Origin: Lachnospiraceae bacterium UBA3310 | GTDB lineage: Bacteria > Bacillota > Clostridia > Lachnospirales > Lachnospiraceae | Length of the DNA stretch: 64,000 bases | Direction of reading: 5' to 3' | Assembly (NCBI GenBank): GCA_002361355.1 | Contig: DESQ01000048.1 | Coordinates: forward strand, 62,001 to 126,000 | Shown here: positions 52,177-61,605 of the stretch, one piece after another | Position numbering within the stretch: the first letter of the stretch is position 1 | How the letters are laid out: each line of letters starts with the position of its first letter | Program-made: the position numbers and the translations under genes | Notes under the pieces: generated by a model | The model's input: only the letters and a program-made list of their open reading frames with translations | Database searches by the model: none | What the model was told of the DNA's origin: nothing

Positions 52177-54054
52177 CTACTCCTCCTGATCCTGATAGTG
52201 ATAGGTCGGCACGATCTTTTGAATCAGCGGCCTGATATCTGAGCTCTCAATCTGGGACTCGTCCTTTAACTCCTTCAACTGCGCAAAAAATTCATGTTCA
52301 TCCAATTCGATCGGCTTGCCGATGTGAATCATGCGGTTGGCCGTATCTTTCATGCCTTCCTCATCCATCAGGAGTTCCTCATAAAGCTTCTCTCCGGGAC
52401 GAAGGCCCGTAAATTCTATCTTGATATCCTCCCCCACACGATAACCCGAAAGCTTGATCAGGTTCTCCGCCAGCGTAAGGATTTTAACCGGCTCGCCCAT
52501 ATCCAGAACGAAAATTTCCCCGCCCTTTGCGTATGCGCCCGCCTGCAATACCAGCGACACCGCCTCCGGTATGGTCATAAAATACCGGATAATGTCAGGA
52601 TGCGTGACCGTGACCGGCCCGCCCGCCGCAATCTGCTTGCGGAAAAGAGGAATGACACTGCCGTTACTGCCAAGCACATTTCCGAAACGCACCGCCACAA
52701 ACTCCGTCTCATAATGCTTATCAAAGGTCTGGATAATCATCTCGCAGATGCGCTTGCTGGCGCCCATAATATTCGTGGGATTCACCGCCTTATCGGTGGA
52801 GATCATGACAAACCGCTTTACACCGCTCATCGCAGCCGCCTGTGCCGTCTTGAATGTGCCAAAGACATTGTTCTTGATGGCTTCTGTCGGGCTGTCCTCC
52901 ATCAACGGCACATGCTTATGGGCCGCCGCGTGATAGACAATGTTTGGTTTGTATTTGGAAAAAATGTAGTTCATCCGGTTCGTATTGCGCACAGAGGCAA
53001 TCAATACCACCAGATTGAGTTCCGGATACTTCTGCCTCAATTCCTGCTGCACGTCATAAACCGAATTTTCATAGATGTCCACAATGACCAACTGCTTCGG
53101 CTTATGGTTCGCAATCTGTCTGCAAAGCTCACTGCCGATGGAGCCGCCGCCGCCGGTGACAAGCACCACCTTCCCCTGTACATAACCGAGAATGGAATCC
53201 ATATCCACGGTAATCGGTTCTCTGCCAAGCAGATCCTCCAGTTCCACGTCCCGCAGTTTGCTGACGTTTACCTCTCCGTTTACGAGCTGGTACATGCCCG
53301 GCAGGGAACGAAGTTTACAGTTTGTTTCCTTACAGATATCAAGGATCTCTTTGATTTCCGTCCTGGGTGCGGAGGGCATGGCCACTATGATTTGATCCAC
53401 ATCGTAGATATCCGCGCATTCCACAATCTTGTCACGGCCGCCCGCAACCTTGATGCCCTGAATATATCTCCCCCATTTTCCCTTGTCATCATCAATGATA
53501 CATTTAATAACCATGGTGGAGAAATTACTGTTCACAATTTCCTTGATAATCAGATTGGCCGCCTCGCCGGCGCCGATCACCATGACAGAGATCAGATTCT
53601 TTTTATTCTGCTGCTTGTGTTTTAATCCCCGGAAAAAGCGATAGGAAAAACGGCTGGCAAAAATACAGACCACAAGCATAGCCAGATAAGCCGGATAATA
53701 GCTTCTTGGCACTGCCTGGCTCGTCACCTTAAAAAACTGCAGGCCCACGGCTCCCGCCACCATGGACAGCACGCATGCCACAACAATATTCTGCAGCTCC
53801 GTTTCTCCCGCGAAAGCCCACAAGCTGCTGTAGAGATGCATAATGTAAAAAATTACCAGCGTCACCACGATATTTATTGGCAGGAAATGCTCAATCGGCT
53901 GCATAAAATGCGCAGGAATTTCATCCAGATGAAAATCATAGCGCCATAAAATAGCTATATAGCTGGCAAGAACAACGCTGATCACATCGTATATAATCAG
54001 GCATGTCCGTCTGTAAAACAATTTTGCATTGAAGGGTTTTCTTGTCTTTTCCAT
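52177..54054 (-). CDS. pglF: PglF/CapD-like UDP-GlcNAc 4,6-dehydratase
   Basis: A 625-residue protein with four N-terminal helices (about 12-125), a Rossmann-like domain (SVMVIGAGEAANLIIKEI) and a C-terminal SDR dehydratase domain: VLVTGGGGSIGSELCRQI, YHAAAHKHVPLMED, STDKAVNPTNIMGASKR and VRFGNVLGSNGSVIP. This is the membrane-bound PglF/CapD type that converts UDP-GlcNAc to UDP-2-acetamido-2,6-dideoxy-4-keto-glucose. The GGAT before the start is weak, so translation may depend on coupling to the preceding gene 16 bases away. The product feeds PglE. Confidence 0.94.
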   Translation of the reverse strand: MEKTRKPFNAKLFYRRTCLIIYDVISVVLASYIAILWRYDFHLDEIPAHFMQPIEHFLPINIVVTLVIFYIMHLYSSLWAFAGETELQNIVVACVLSMVAGAVGLQFFKVTSQAVPRSYYPAYLAMLVVCIFASRFSYRFFRGLKHKQQNKKNLISVMVIGAGEAANLIIKEIVNSNFSTMVIKCIIDDDKGKWGRYIQGIKVAGGRDKIVECADIYDVDQIIVAMPSAPRTEIKEILDICKETNCKLRSLPGMYQLVNGEVNVSKLRDVELEDLLGREPITVDMDSILGYVQGKVVLVTGGGGSIGSELCRQIANHKPKQLVIVDIYENSVYDVQQELRQKYPELNLVVLIASVRNTNRMNYIFSKYKPNIVYHAAAHKHVPLMEDSPTEAIKNNVFGTFKTAQAAAMSGVKRFVMISTDKAVNPTNIMGASKRICEMIIQTFDKHYETEFVAVRFGNVLGSNGSVIPLFRKQIAAGGPVTVTHPDIIRYFMTIPEAVSLVLQAGAYAKGGEIFVLDMGEPVKILTLAENLIKLSGYRVGEDIKIEFTGLRPGEKLYEELLMDEEGMKDTANRMIHIGKPIELDEHEFFAQLKELKDESQIESSDIRPLIQKIVPTYHYQDQEE

Positions 54055-54070
54055 ATCTGTATCCGTTTTT

Positions 54071-56599
54071 CTAAGCTTCGTCCTTTCGTATATCGACCAG
54101 CAGCGGCCCCATAGTCAGGAGCAGACTAAAAGCAATCGGACAGCAGGGATGAAAAATCCACTCTGTCAGTCCTGCCACCGCAAACAAAATCAATAGCGCG
54201 AGTGGAAACAGCGCACACTCCCTGTCCTCTCTGTGCCGTCGATAATAAAAACAAGCCTGCACAAACGTTCCTATCCCCAGCAGAAGGAATACGCCGCCCA
54301 CAAAAATGCCGTGGTCGTATGCTACCTGTAAATAAATATTGTGCGCATGGGCCAGATAATTGCCGTCAGGCTCCATGATGCCCATATCATCGTGTCCGTT
54401 TCTGTTAAGTCTCTTGTAATACTGTTCAAATATATACAGTCTTCCATTGGTAAAAGATTCCTCTTCCGCAGCCTCCGCCGCAGCCATATCCTCCGCAGAA
54501 GCGAGCAGCCTCTTCCCCCCGTTTTCCAAATACGGGCTTCTGTATTCCGACTCCCCGTTCCCTCTGCTGAAATAGAGGAACGCATTCAGGCACTTTTCCT
54601 CCGGAATGCCGAGCACCTTCATCTGAAAGGTCTGGATAAAACGCTCCACCGTAATGTAATAGTAGGAATCCATGTTCCTGCCGTGAACCAGTTCCGTAGG
54701 GAAATCCTCGATCTCATGCGCCCTGATGTCTGCGGCTGCCGCAGGCAGTGCCCTCTGCGCCGTAAATACAATGGGAAAACCCACAATCACGGCAAGCGCC
54801 ATCATTCCCACTCCCCTTAAAAAATGCCGCCACTTTTCCCGAAGCGGGAACTTCTTTCCCGAAAAGAACGCCACCGGAATCACCACAACCGCCGTCACAA
54901 GAACCGCCAGATACCCGGTTCTGGATAGCGTAATCAAAAGATAGATGGCGGAAAGGCCAAACACCGCAAGCTCCTTATATGTGCCCGCCAGACAAGGCTT
55001 TCTTCCGTAGGCATCCATAAATTTGATCAGCGCGGCGCAAACCACCAGCGCAAGATACACAGCCGAAATCGTCACCGTATGAAAATGGAACGGATAGCGG
55101 TAATACCGGAAATACATATAGGGTCTGTGTAACAGACAGTAACCCACTGTTACAACAAAATGAAGCAATATCCCATTTACTATATTGTGCAGCAGCGCCG
55201 CCTTTTTTACACCAGATGCCATCCGCAGATAGCAAAGGGTAAAGGCACATACCAAAAAGACCGGCCATCCTCTGGTATTGCGGTAAAGAATCAGAAGCGC
55301 AAAGAAAACGCCCACCAAAATACCGTAGGGCACAGAGATTCCACGAATTTTTCTTCTGCACAGAATCGTCAGCGTATTGAGGATGACAAACCCGGCGAGA
55401 ATGCCCGCCCACACTGTCAGCTTCAAGGCCAAAAATTCCAACTCATCCGGCTCCGCCTTCCCCGCCAACACAGCCTTATCCACAAGCGCAGCCAGGGCAC
55501 TTTTGTAATACATCGGCGCTGCCACTGCCGCCACCACGGCGTAAATCAGATTCATCCAGTTGAAAAGCTCCTTTTTCCCATAGGTGACAATCAGCGCAAG
55601 CGCAAAGAAAATAAGCACCTGTCTGTAGGCAACCGTGTGATGAATCTCATACAGGGCATTCATGTAGTTGCAGCATCCCCAGATTGCCCCCGCAAACATA
55701 ACGGCCTGCAAATCCTCCTGCCACCTGTCCTGCAGTACCCTGATCACTGTCCTGTCCGAGGCAAGCCCCGTCCTGTCATGGTTTACCGCATAAAGCCCCA
55801 CTGCCACGGCGAGAATCACACCCAGCTCATAAAAGAGGATAGAATAGATATCTGTCGTCAGAATATGTCCAGGGCCAATCGCTGCCGCACAGACTGCACC
55901 CGCTGCCACAATCAGCGGATTTAAGACAAAACGCACCGCACGCTCCACCGTTAGCAGTGTATTGCGCTCGGGATGCTTTCCATAATAAACAGCGCCAAAC
56001 CATGTGACAAGCACGCCAAAAAGCAGGAAAGCCGCATCAAATACAAAGGTTTTTCCCTTGCGCAGAGGAACCTCATAGTCATAATCCGCAATCACACACC
56101 GTTTGGCGTCCTCCACACCGTCATAGGAACTCGCACTGATATAAATATTGGCATTGTCCCCCGTATTATCGGCGTAAGCCACATGAAACTCCGATTCCAC
56201 GCCCTGAAGCTGGAAGTAATAGTCCCGCCCCACCTCGGTGTCAATATTTACCTGCACCCTGCAATAACCGGGGATCGCCTCCATCTCCCCGGTATCTATC
56301 ACCTGCTGCATAATCGACTGCATGGACGCATCGCGGAGCACAAAGTTAAACTTCTCCCCTCTGGTCACATCTGCCAGATAAATTTCGATATTTTTCAGTC
56401 TGTCATACTGGGCAATAAACCTCTGCTGGATCACATGATCCGCATCGACCGCCTCAGAGATTGCCGCGTTTTCGCTGCCACTTGCAGACCGTATTTCCTC
56501 ATGGATCAGACGAAACGGCCAGAGTACAAGCGCCGCACATACCACCAAAATCCAAACCGTACCGCAGATGGCTTGTCTTTTATTTAAAATTCGATTCAT
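54071..56599 (-). CDS. Large O-antigen ligase/polymerase-like membrane protein with N-terminal ectodomain
   Basis: An 842-residue protein. One N-terminal helix (about 8-30) is followed by an external domain of about 150 residues (YLADVTRGEKFNFVLRD, YFQLQGVESEFHVAY), then about twelve helices. The Wzy_C-type external loop lies around 625-745 and is followed by NYLAHAHNIYLQVAYDHG, the conserved H-N region of O-antigen ligases and polymerases. The function should be polymerisation, or transfer of glycan to its final acceptor. GAGGA precedes the ATG, and a promoter-like element lies at 56634-56663. It is much longer than usual (400-500 residues) because of the ectodomain. Confidence 0.8.
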   Translation of the reverse strand: MNRILNKRQAICGTVWILVVCAALVLWPFRLIHEEIRSASGSENAAISEAVDADHVIQQRFIAQYDRLKNIEIYLADVTRGEKFNFVLRDASMQSIMQQVIDTGEMEAIPGYCRVQVNIDTEVGRDYYFQLQGVESEFHVAYADNTGDNANIYISASSYDGVEDAKRCVIADYDYEVPLRKGKTFVFDAAFLLFGVLVTWFGAVYYGKHPERNTLLTVERAVRFVLNPLIVAAGAVCAAAIGPGHILTTDIYSILFYELGVILAVAVGLYAVNHDRTGLASDRTVIRVLQDRWQEDLQAVMFAGAIWGCCNYMNALYEIHHTVAYRQVLIFFALALIVTYGKKELFNWMNLIYAVVAAVAAPMYYKSALAALVDKAVLAGKAEPDELEFLALKLTVWAGILAGFVILNTLTILCRRKIRGISVPYGILVGVFFALLILYRNTRGWPVFLVCAFTLCYLRMASGVKKAALLHNIVNGILLHFVVTVGYCLLHRPYMYFRYYRYPFHFHTVTISAVYLALVVCAALIKFMDAYGRKPCLAGTYKELAVFGLSAIYLLITLSRTGYLAVLVTAVVVIPVAFFSGKKFPLREKWRHFLRGVGMMALAVIVGFPIVFTAQRALPAAAADIRAHEIEDFPTELVHGRNMDSYYYITVERFIQTFQMKVLGIPEEKCLNAFLYFSRGNGESEYRSPYLENGGKRLLASAEDMAAAEAAEEESFTNGRLYIFEQYYKRLNRNGHDDMGIMEPDGNYLAHAHNIYLQVAYDHGIFVGGVFLLLGIGTFVQACFYYRRHREDRECALFPLALLILFAVAGLTEWIFHPCCPIAFSLLLTMGPLLVDIRKDEA

Positions 56600-56633
56600 A
56601 AGTTTCCTCTTACTAAATTTTAATCATTATTAT

Positions 56634-56663
56634 AGTATATCATAAATTCAGATGACACAACAA
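56634..56663 (-). promoter_or_regulatory. Possible promoter before the 842-aa polymerase gene
   Basis: On the minus strand: TTGTTG (56658-56663), an 18-base spacer and TATACT (56634-56639) preceded by TG and one base. It lies in the 68-base gap between the DUF6020 and polymerase genes, one of the few real gaps in this part. The -35 box matches consensus only in its first half. Confidence 0.4.
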
Positions 56664-56667
56664 AAAA

Positions 56668-58341
56668 TCATCCTTTTTTTCCAACAAACGCCTCTTCTCC
56701 CGGTTCCATAACCGCTATCCCCAGAAACAGCGGCAGACCATACCAGAAAAAGAGCACATACCTTGGAAGATAGGTCGGCCCCAAAAGAACGGTAAGCCAT
56801 AAGAGAAAAACCGGCAAAAAGGGGTATAGCATTTCATACCTGCCGTTATTTAATAACCATGCAAAAAGAAATGCGTAAAACCAAAACATGGCGCCCGGCG
56901 AAAACAGCCATGAGATAACCGGCACCTTCTCCTTCCAAACCTCCAAAGACAGCTTGCGGTACACTTCATTAAGCCATGGAATTTTGCTCTCCCGAACGCC
57001 CGGCGCTTCCACCTCATAGCCAAAATAGGAATTATCCTTGTAAGTGAAGGTGAAAACCGTGTTGCCTCCGTACACATTGATCACCGTGTCCGGATACCAG
57101 AAGCCGTAAGAGGTCATCCACCAGGCATTGAGATAAATGAGCGGTTTTTTCATCCCCACCCGCAGCCAGAGTCCGGCATACTTCGCCTTATCCTTCGCAA
57201 AAGCCACATTGTCGAACCGGTATTTCACCGGGTCGGAAAGCCTCGGCGTATACAGGGAAAGCGCTTCCTCGGACAAAACCTCATGCAGAATCTCCCTGTC
57301 CTCCTCCGTGAAAACCTCCGGCGCATATTTGTAGGCTCTTGCCATCTGCTGAATGGGCACTGTCAACATTTCCTGATACTCACCGCTCTGGGCATGGAGC
57401 GCCGTCTTTAAGCCGCCGTTCACAAGCAGACATCCCGCCACCGCGCAGACCGTCAGGAAAAGCACCTGCCTCCACTGTTTTTTCTGTAAGAAAAGTAAAA
57501 AGGGAATCATCACAAGAAAGGCGTAAAAACCGTTGTTTCGAAGAAGCATCATCGCCATGCCGCTTACCACAAAGAGAAACCGCCAGCCTTTTGAAAGAAA
57601 GAACGCCTCCTGCGTCCCCATCTCCAGAAGGCAGATCAGCAAAAGCAGCAAAGCCAGCGTAAACAGCCCATCCTTAGCCGAGCACAAGGTAAACATCACC
57701 ACCGTCGGAAACAGCCCCAGATAAACCAGACCCGCCAGGCGAAGCCCACGGGGGATTTTCCTTTCGCGAAGATATGCGAACAGAAACGTAAAACCTCCCG
57801 CTATCAGAACCATCTGCAAAACAGTGTAACAGGCAATACCCAGATTATAGGAATCCGTCAGCTTATGAACGCCGCAGATCATCCCGCCCAAAAGAAGCAC
57901 ATGCACAAGGGGATGATGGGTAGAAAACGTTCTGGATGCCACCTGCACATACTCATCCTGCGCGTCATAGACGAAAAAGCCGGGGTACACCGCCAAAAAC
58001 ACGGGCAGCCAGCAGAGAAGAAGGAAAAGAAAAGAAAGCAGGACGGCATGTTGATCCGCCCATTCAAAAACATTTGTTATTTTATTGGGCAGTGGTTTTT
58101 TTTCCGGCATGCCTTTCAGCAACAGATCCAGCAGACGCCACAAAAGCCGTACCAATCCCGTGAAAATGACAGTCAGCACAAATACGAGTACCCACAACTG
58201 CCCGTCTTTCACATCCACATTTTCCACGCTGTCCAGCCGCCCGCCAAACAGGAGCGCCACCGCAAAGAAAAGGGAAAAAATGCCGGCAATCATACGGCTT
58301 CTGTTTTGTTTTCCTTTATCCTTAGCGCTCATCCCGCTCAT
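56668..58341 (-). CDS. DUF6020-family membrane protein, GT-C-like, copy 2
   Basis: About 557 residues with a dozen helices. FLAVYPGFFVYDAQDEYVQVA and FSTHHPLVHVLLLGG make up the first large external loop, and FTLCSAKDGLFTLALLLL follows, matching the order of features in the paralogue at 36527. The ATG at 58341 has AGGGAG seven bases upstream; a GTG at 58347 is too close to it. The gene overlaps the GtrB-like gene by 20 bases, so the two are translated together, as expected for a polyprenyl-phosphate sugar synthase and its GT-C partner. The function is inferred from layout. Confidence 0.77.
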   Translation of the reverse strand: MSGMSAKDKGKQNRSRMIAGIFSLFFAVALLFGGRLDSVENVDVKDGQLWVLVFVLTVIFTGLVRLLWRLLDLLLKGMPEKKPLPNKITNVFEWADQHAVLLSFLFLLLCWLPVFLAVYPGFFVYDAQDEYVQVASRTFSTHHPLVHVLLLGGMICGVHKLTDSYNLGIACYTVLQMVLIAGGFTFLFAYLRERKIPRGLRLAGLVYLGLFPTVVMFTLCSAKDGLFTLALLLLLICLLEMGTQEAFFLSKGWRFLFVVSGMAMMLLRNNGFYAFLVMIPFLLFLQKKQWRQVLFLTVCAVAGCLLVNGGLKTALHAQSGEYQEMLTVPIQQMARAYKYAPEVFTEEDREILHEVLSEEALSLYTPRLSDPVKYRFDNVAFAKDKAKYAGLWLRVGMKKPLIYLNAWWMTSYGFWYPDTVINVYGGNTVFTFTYKDNSYFGYEVEAPGVRESKIPWLNEVYRKLSLEVWKEKVPVISWLFSPGAMFWFYAFLFAWLLNNGRYEMLYPFLPVFLLWLTVLLGPTYLPRYVLFFWYGLPLFLGIAVMEPGEEAFVGKKG

Positions 58342-59263
58342 CCACACACTCCCTAATCACATACTGGGGAGAATTATTCATGGAAATATACATCCTTCCG
58401 ATATATTCGCCGATCAGCCCCAGCATCAAAAGAATCAACCCGCAGAAAAACACAAACGACGCCATCAACGCGCTGAATCCCACAGGAACAGCCGGATTTA
58501 AAAATTTTTTGACAATCGTATAGATTCCGTAAACAAATCCCCCACAGGCGGAAACCACACCAATCACTGTCGCAATCCGGAGCGGTTTTATACTAAAAGC
58601 CGTGAAACCGTTAAACCACAGCCCCAAAAGCTTTCCCATCGTATAGCCGGAAGTTCCGATTTCGCGCTCCCTGTGCGTCACCTCCACATTGGCGATTTTT
58701 TTCGTGGTGCGGAGCACCAGCCCAATCACATAAGGATAGGGATTCTCATAGCGGATCATCTCCTGCGCTACAAATTTCTTCATTGCAAAGTAGCTGGAAA
58801 TATAGAGTTCCTTCGGCTTTCCGAGCATAACACGGGTCATCAGTTCATTGACCCTGCTGCCAAAATTGCGAAAAAGGGAATGCTGTTTATGCGTGTATTT
58901 GGCATAGACCACATCATACCCCTCTTCCAGTTTGGCAAGAAGCTTACCCGCCTCGTCGGCCGGCGTCTGCCCATCGTCATCCAGACAGATTACCACATCG
59001 CCGCGGGCATGCCGAAATCCCGCCATAAGCGCTGCGTGCTGCCCGAAATTTCTTGCAAGATTCACGCCGCAGATATCGTTCCGCTTTGCACACAGGGCAC
59101 GGATCACCTCAAAGGTATCGTCCGGAGAAGCGTCGTTCACCAGCACAATCTCGTACTCGTATCCGGACAACCCCTTCATCGTCGTATCAATCTCTTCCAC
59201 CACCCTGCCAATCGTCTGTGCCGACCGGTAGCAGGGGATCACAAAACTGACAAGTCTGCTCAT
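58322..59263 (-). CDS. GtrB/ArnC-like polyprenyl-phosphate glycosyltransferase (GT2)
   Basis: About 313 residues: a GT2 domain (VSFVIPCYRSAQTIGRVVEE, LVNDASPDDTFEVI, VVICLDDDGQTPADE) with two C-terminal helices (about 225-250 and 260-290) and GEYIGRMYISMNNSPQYVI, the standard end of GtrB, ArnC and DPM1-like enzymes. It should make undecaprenyl-phosphate sugar from a nucleotide sugar at the inner face, the donor for GT-C enzymes outside. It is the only such protein in the window, so it may supply several of the GT-C-like proteins. Its ATG overlaps the GNAT stop as ATGA. Confidence 0.9.
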   Translation of the reverse strand: MSRLVSFVIPCYRSAQTIGRVVEEIDTTMKGLSGYEYEIVLVNDASPDDTFEVIRALCAKRNDICGVNLARNFGQHAALMAGFRHARGDVVICLDDDGQTPADEAGKLLAKLEEGYDVVYAKYTHKQHSLFRNFGSRVNELMTRVMLGKPKELYISSYFAMKKFVAQEMIRYENPYPYVIGLVLRTTKKIANVEVTHREREIGTSGYTMGKLLGLWFNGFTAFSIKPLRIATVIGVVSACGGFVYGIYTIVKKFLNPAVPVGFSALMASFVFFCGLILLMLGLIGEYIGRMYISMNNSPQYVIRECVDERDER

Positions 59264-59823
59264 ACTTTTTCCCCACCTTGTATCATTTCCCATTCCGCAC
59301 GTCCTATCTCCATAAAGAGAACTTCCCGCGCGCCCTGTTCCAGCATGACGGACTCCCGCCTGTCCTTTATCATTCGGAAACCCGCCTTTTCATAGCTTTT
59401 TCTCGCGCCAATATTATCCTCCAAAAAACGCAGGAATATTTTTTGCAGCCGGAGTGTCTCAAAACCGTAATCCAGCGCCAGCTTCGCCGCCGCCGTGCCG
59501 TATCCCCGGCCAAGCGCCTCCTCTTCGCCAATAAAAACGCCATATTCGGCCGTCCCCGCCACCCTGTCGATATCCCGCAGATAGACGCTGCCGATTCCCC
59601 TGTCTTTTCCACCCTGAACGGCTTTCCCGTCCTTTACGCAGATGATAAACTGCACCACCCGTCCCGGCTCCACCTGTTCGCGAATCCAGGCCATATGCCC
59701 TTCCTCCGTGAAAAGCTTCTGGTAGATAAAATTTTTTCTCACAAACTCCTTATTCCGCCATGTGACAATCTTCGCCGTGTCCGCTGCCGTCATGGGCCGC
59801 AGATATACCTTGTCCTCTCTCAT
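59260..59823 (-). CDS. GNAT-family N-acetyltransferase, sugar-type
   Basis: A 187-residue GNAT protein: VYLRPMTAADTAKIVTWRNKE at the start, IGSVYLRDIDRVAGTAEYGVFIG in the core, the acetyl-CoA loop ALGRGYGTAAAKLAL, and NIGARKSYEKAGFR in motif B. The WRN-x-E opening with EYGVFIG is shared with enzymes such as PseH that acetylate 4-amino sugars. With the WecE-like aminotransferase two genes upstream, it could act like WecD/RffC on dTDP-Fuc4N, or on the PglE product. The overlaps at both ends indicate tight coupling. Confidence 0.85.
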   Translation of the reverse strand: MREDKVYLRPMTAADTAKIVTWRNKEFVRKNFIYQKLFTEEGHMAWIREQVEPGRVVQFIICVKDGKAVQGGKDRGIGSVYLRDIDRVAGTAEYGVFIGEEEALGRGYGTAAAKLALDYGFETLRLQKIFLRFLEDNIGARKSYEKAGFRMIKDRRESVMLEQGAREVLFMEIGRAEWEMIQGGEKV

Positions 59824-61601
59824 CTGCCTCTCCCCACCTGATATACCCGATAGTTTTCGTTGATCCTGTCACTCTCCAGTATCTCCACTTTCCGCCCCTT
59901 TTCCTCATAAAACTCTCTGAGCCAGTCCAGCCCTCTCTCACTCTCTTCGGCATCGGACATAAGGAAAGATACCCTTCCGTCTCCCGCCAGTGCATCACTG
60001 GCGGACTCAATGCCAAAACGGCCCAACTTTTCCCGGTACAGTGGGCTTTTGCACATCCATCCCCCCGCAATATCATAGTTTGCACAGACGCCGTTCCCCG
60101 ACGCAAACAGTTTCCCGGAAAAGGCGACGGTGGAATACACATCCTCGAAATAAAATTGATCGCCGTGCCCGGCACAGTAACTTTCTATTGCCTCCCAGTC
60201 CTGCAGATTCTTCTCCCGTTTGCTCTGGTCGGCGTTCACCGCGGTAAGGCTTCCCATGAGACTCACCGTCGCAAGCAGTACAAACAAAGACGCCATGACA
60301 TAAGCAGGCACGCGCCACTCCACCTTCGGCAGGCGCAAAAGCATCGCCGCAAGCAAGACAAATTCCACCAGATAGAGAGAGTGCGTGATCCGTTCCGGAT
60401 CCCGTCCGCGCATCAGGATAAACATCCAGACCGCGCTTCGCCCAAGGGCAAGCAGGACAAGCTGTGCCAGCCGCCAGAAAAGTCTCCTCTTTCCCAACCC
60501 GTCGGTATATTCCTCTCTTGTTTTCCTATATAAAATAACAATCGCCATTATATTTGCCGCATATCCGAAAATGACCATGAGGTTATAAGGGGCATCATTC
60601 ACATGCGTCGAGCGATAATAATACGAAAAAAGATTTTTCTTTAACATGGCGCCCCAGTCCCGCTCGCTGCCCACAGCGTCCACGGCGTAATCCGCCACCT
60701 TCTCTAACAGCTCCGTGTCGATTTCCTCGTCCAATCCGAAATTATAATTGCGAAGAAGCGTCTGCTGCGAAAGGGAAACCCCCAATTCAAGAAGCCCGCC
60801 GCTGTAAGCGTCCTGTGTCACCACATCCGGATAAAAATCATAGACTGTTGTCCTGGCATTGAAAAACCGCCGGAAATCACGCCACTCCTCACCGCTGTAA
60901 GCCGCCAGGTCGATCAGAAACGACAATGCCATGCCAAGCGCCACGATACCTGTTATCAGACCGTACTTCCTTAACTTTTCCAGTTTTGCCGTCTTCTCCT
61001 CCCACCAGCGGATCCATCCCGCAAAGAAGACAAACGGCAGGATCAAAAGCAGCATCTCCGGCCGGAGCTGAAAAGCCAGAATCAACAACACCACAGCCGG
61101 CACATTTTTCTGCACAAATACTTTGACAGGCAGGCCGGAGGGCGTCGTCATAAGCCAGAATACCCCCGCAGCGCCAAGCATTGCGCAGGTGATTGTATAC
61201 TGCATATTCACCATATGGGTCAGCCACATACCCCACTGAAACAGCAATAGCGCCGCCAGCGCAAAAAGCCGCTCTCCTTCTTTCCGAAAAAAGTCAAGAA
61301 GGCGCAGGCCGATCAGATAAAAACAGCCAAACTGGCAGAGAAATAAAAATAACCCATACCATGGCACCGGCCGGCATATCCGATAGCACAACGCCAAAAA
61401 AGCGCCAAGCGGATAGAGGGTCTGCATATTATGTCCGTCAGGGATGCCGCTGTAGATGCCCGCCATGATATCCCGCATCATGATATCGTCATTTAAATCG
61501 AAGTAAAAATCATAGACGGCTCCCATCAGAATCGCGCTGATTCCCATAACGGCCAACAGCAATATGCAGTTTTCATAGCTTCGTCTCTTATCCTGTTTCA
61601 T
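59820..61601 (-). CDS. Polytopic membrane protein with C-terminal ectodomain, GT-C-like
   Basis: A 593-residue protein with about twelve helices. After the first helix YDFYFDLNDDIMMRDIMAG gives an external acidic cluster, and GHNMQTLYPLGAFLALCYRI follows. The last 135 residues (from about 458) are hydrophilic and external. I do not recognise a named family; the plan is that of GT-C glycosyltransferases. AAAGGG directly abuts the ATG, so the ribosome binding site is poor and translation may be coupled. It lies between the WecE-like and GNAT genes. Confidence 0.65.
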   Translation of the reverse strand: MKQDKRRSYENCILLLAVMGISAILMGAVYDFYFDLNDDIMMRDIMAGIYSGIPDGHNMQTLYPLGAFLALCYRICRPVPWYGLFLFLCQFGCFYLIGLRLLDFFRKEGERLFALAALLLFQWGMWLTHMVNMQYTITCAMLGAAGVFWLMTTPSGLPVKVFVQKNVPAVVLLILAFQLRPEMLLLILPFVFFAGWIRWWEEKTAKLEKLRKYGLITGIVALGMALSFLIDLAAYSGEEWRDFRRFFNARTTVYDFYPDVVTQDAYSGGLLELGVSLSQQTLLRNYNFGLDEEIDTELLEKVADYAVDAVGSERDWGAMLKKNLFSYYYRSTHVNDAPYNLMVIFGYAANIMAIVILYRKTREEYTDGLGKRRLFWRLAQLVLLALGRSAVWMFILMRGRDPERITHSLYLVEFVLLAAMLLRLPKVEWRVPAYVMASLFVLLATVSLMGSLTAVNADQSKREKNLQDWEAIESYCAGHGDQFYFEDVYSTVAFSGKLFASGNGVCANYDIAGGWMCKSPLYREKLGRFGIESASDALAGDGRVSFLMSDAEESERGLDWLREFYEEKGRKVEILESDRINENYRVYQVGRGR

Positions 61602-61605
61602 CCCT

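Noticed and set aside
52294..53625. A 443-codon open frame on the plus strand opposite pglF
   Set aside because: It is the reverse shadow of a highly conserved dehydratase gene, has no ribosome binding site or recognisable domain, and no other plus-strand gene exists in the locus.
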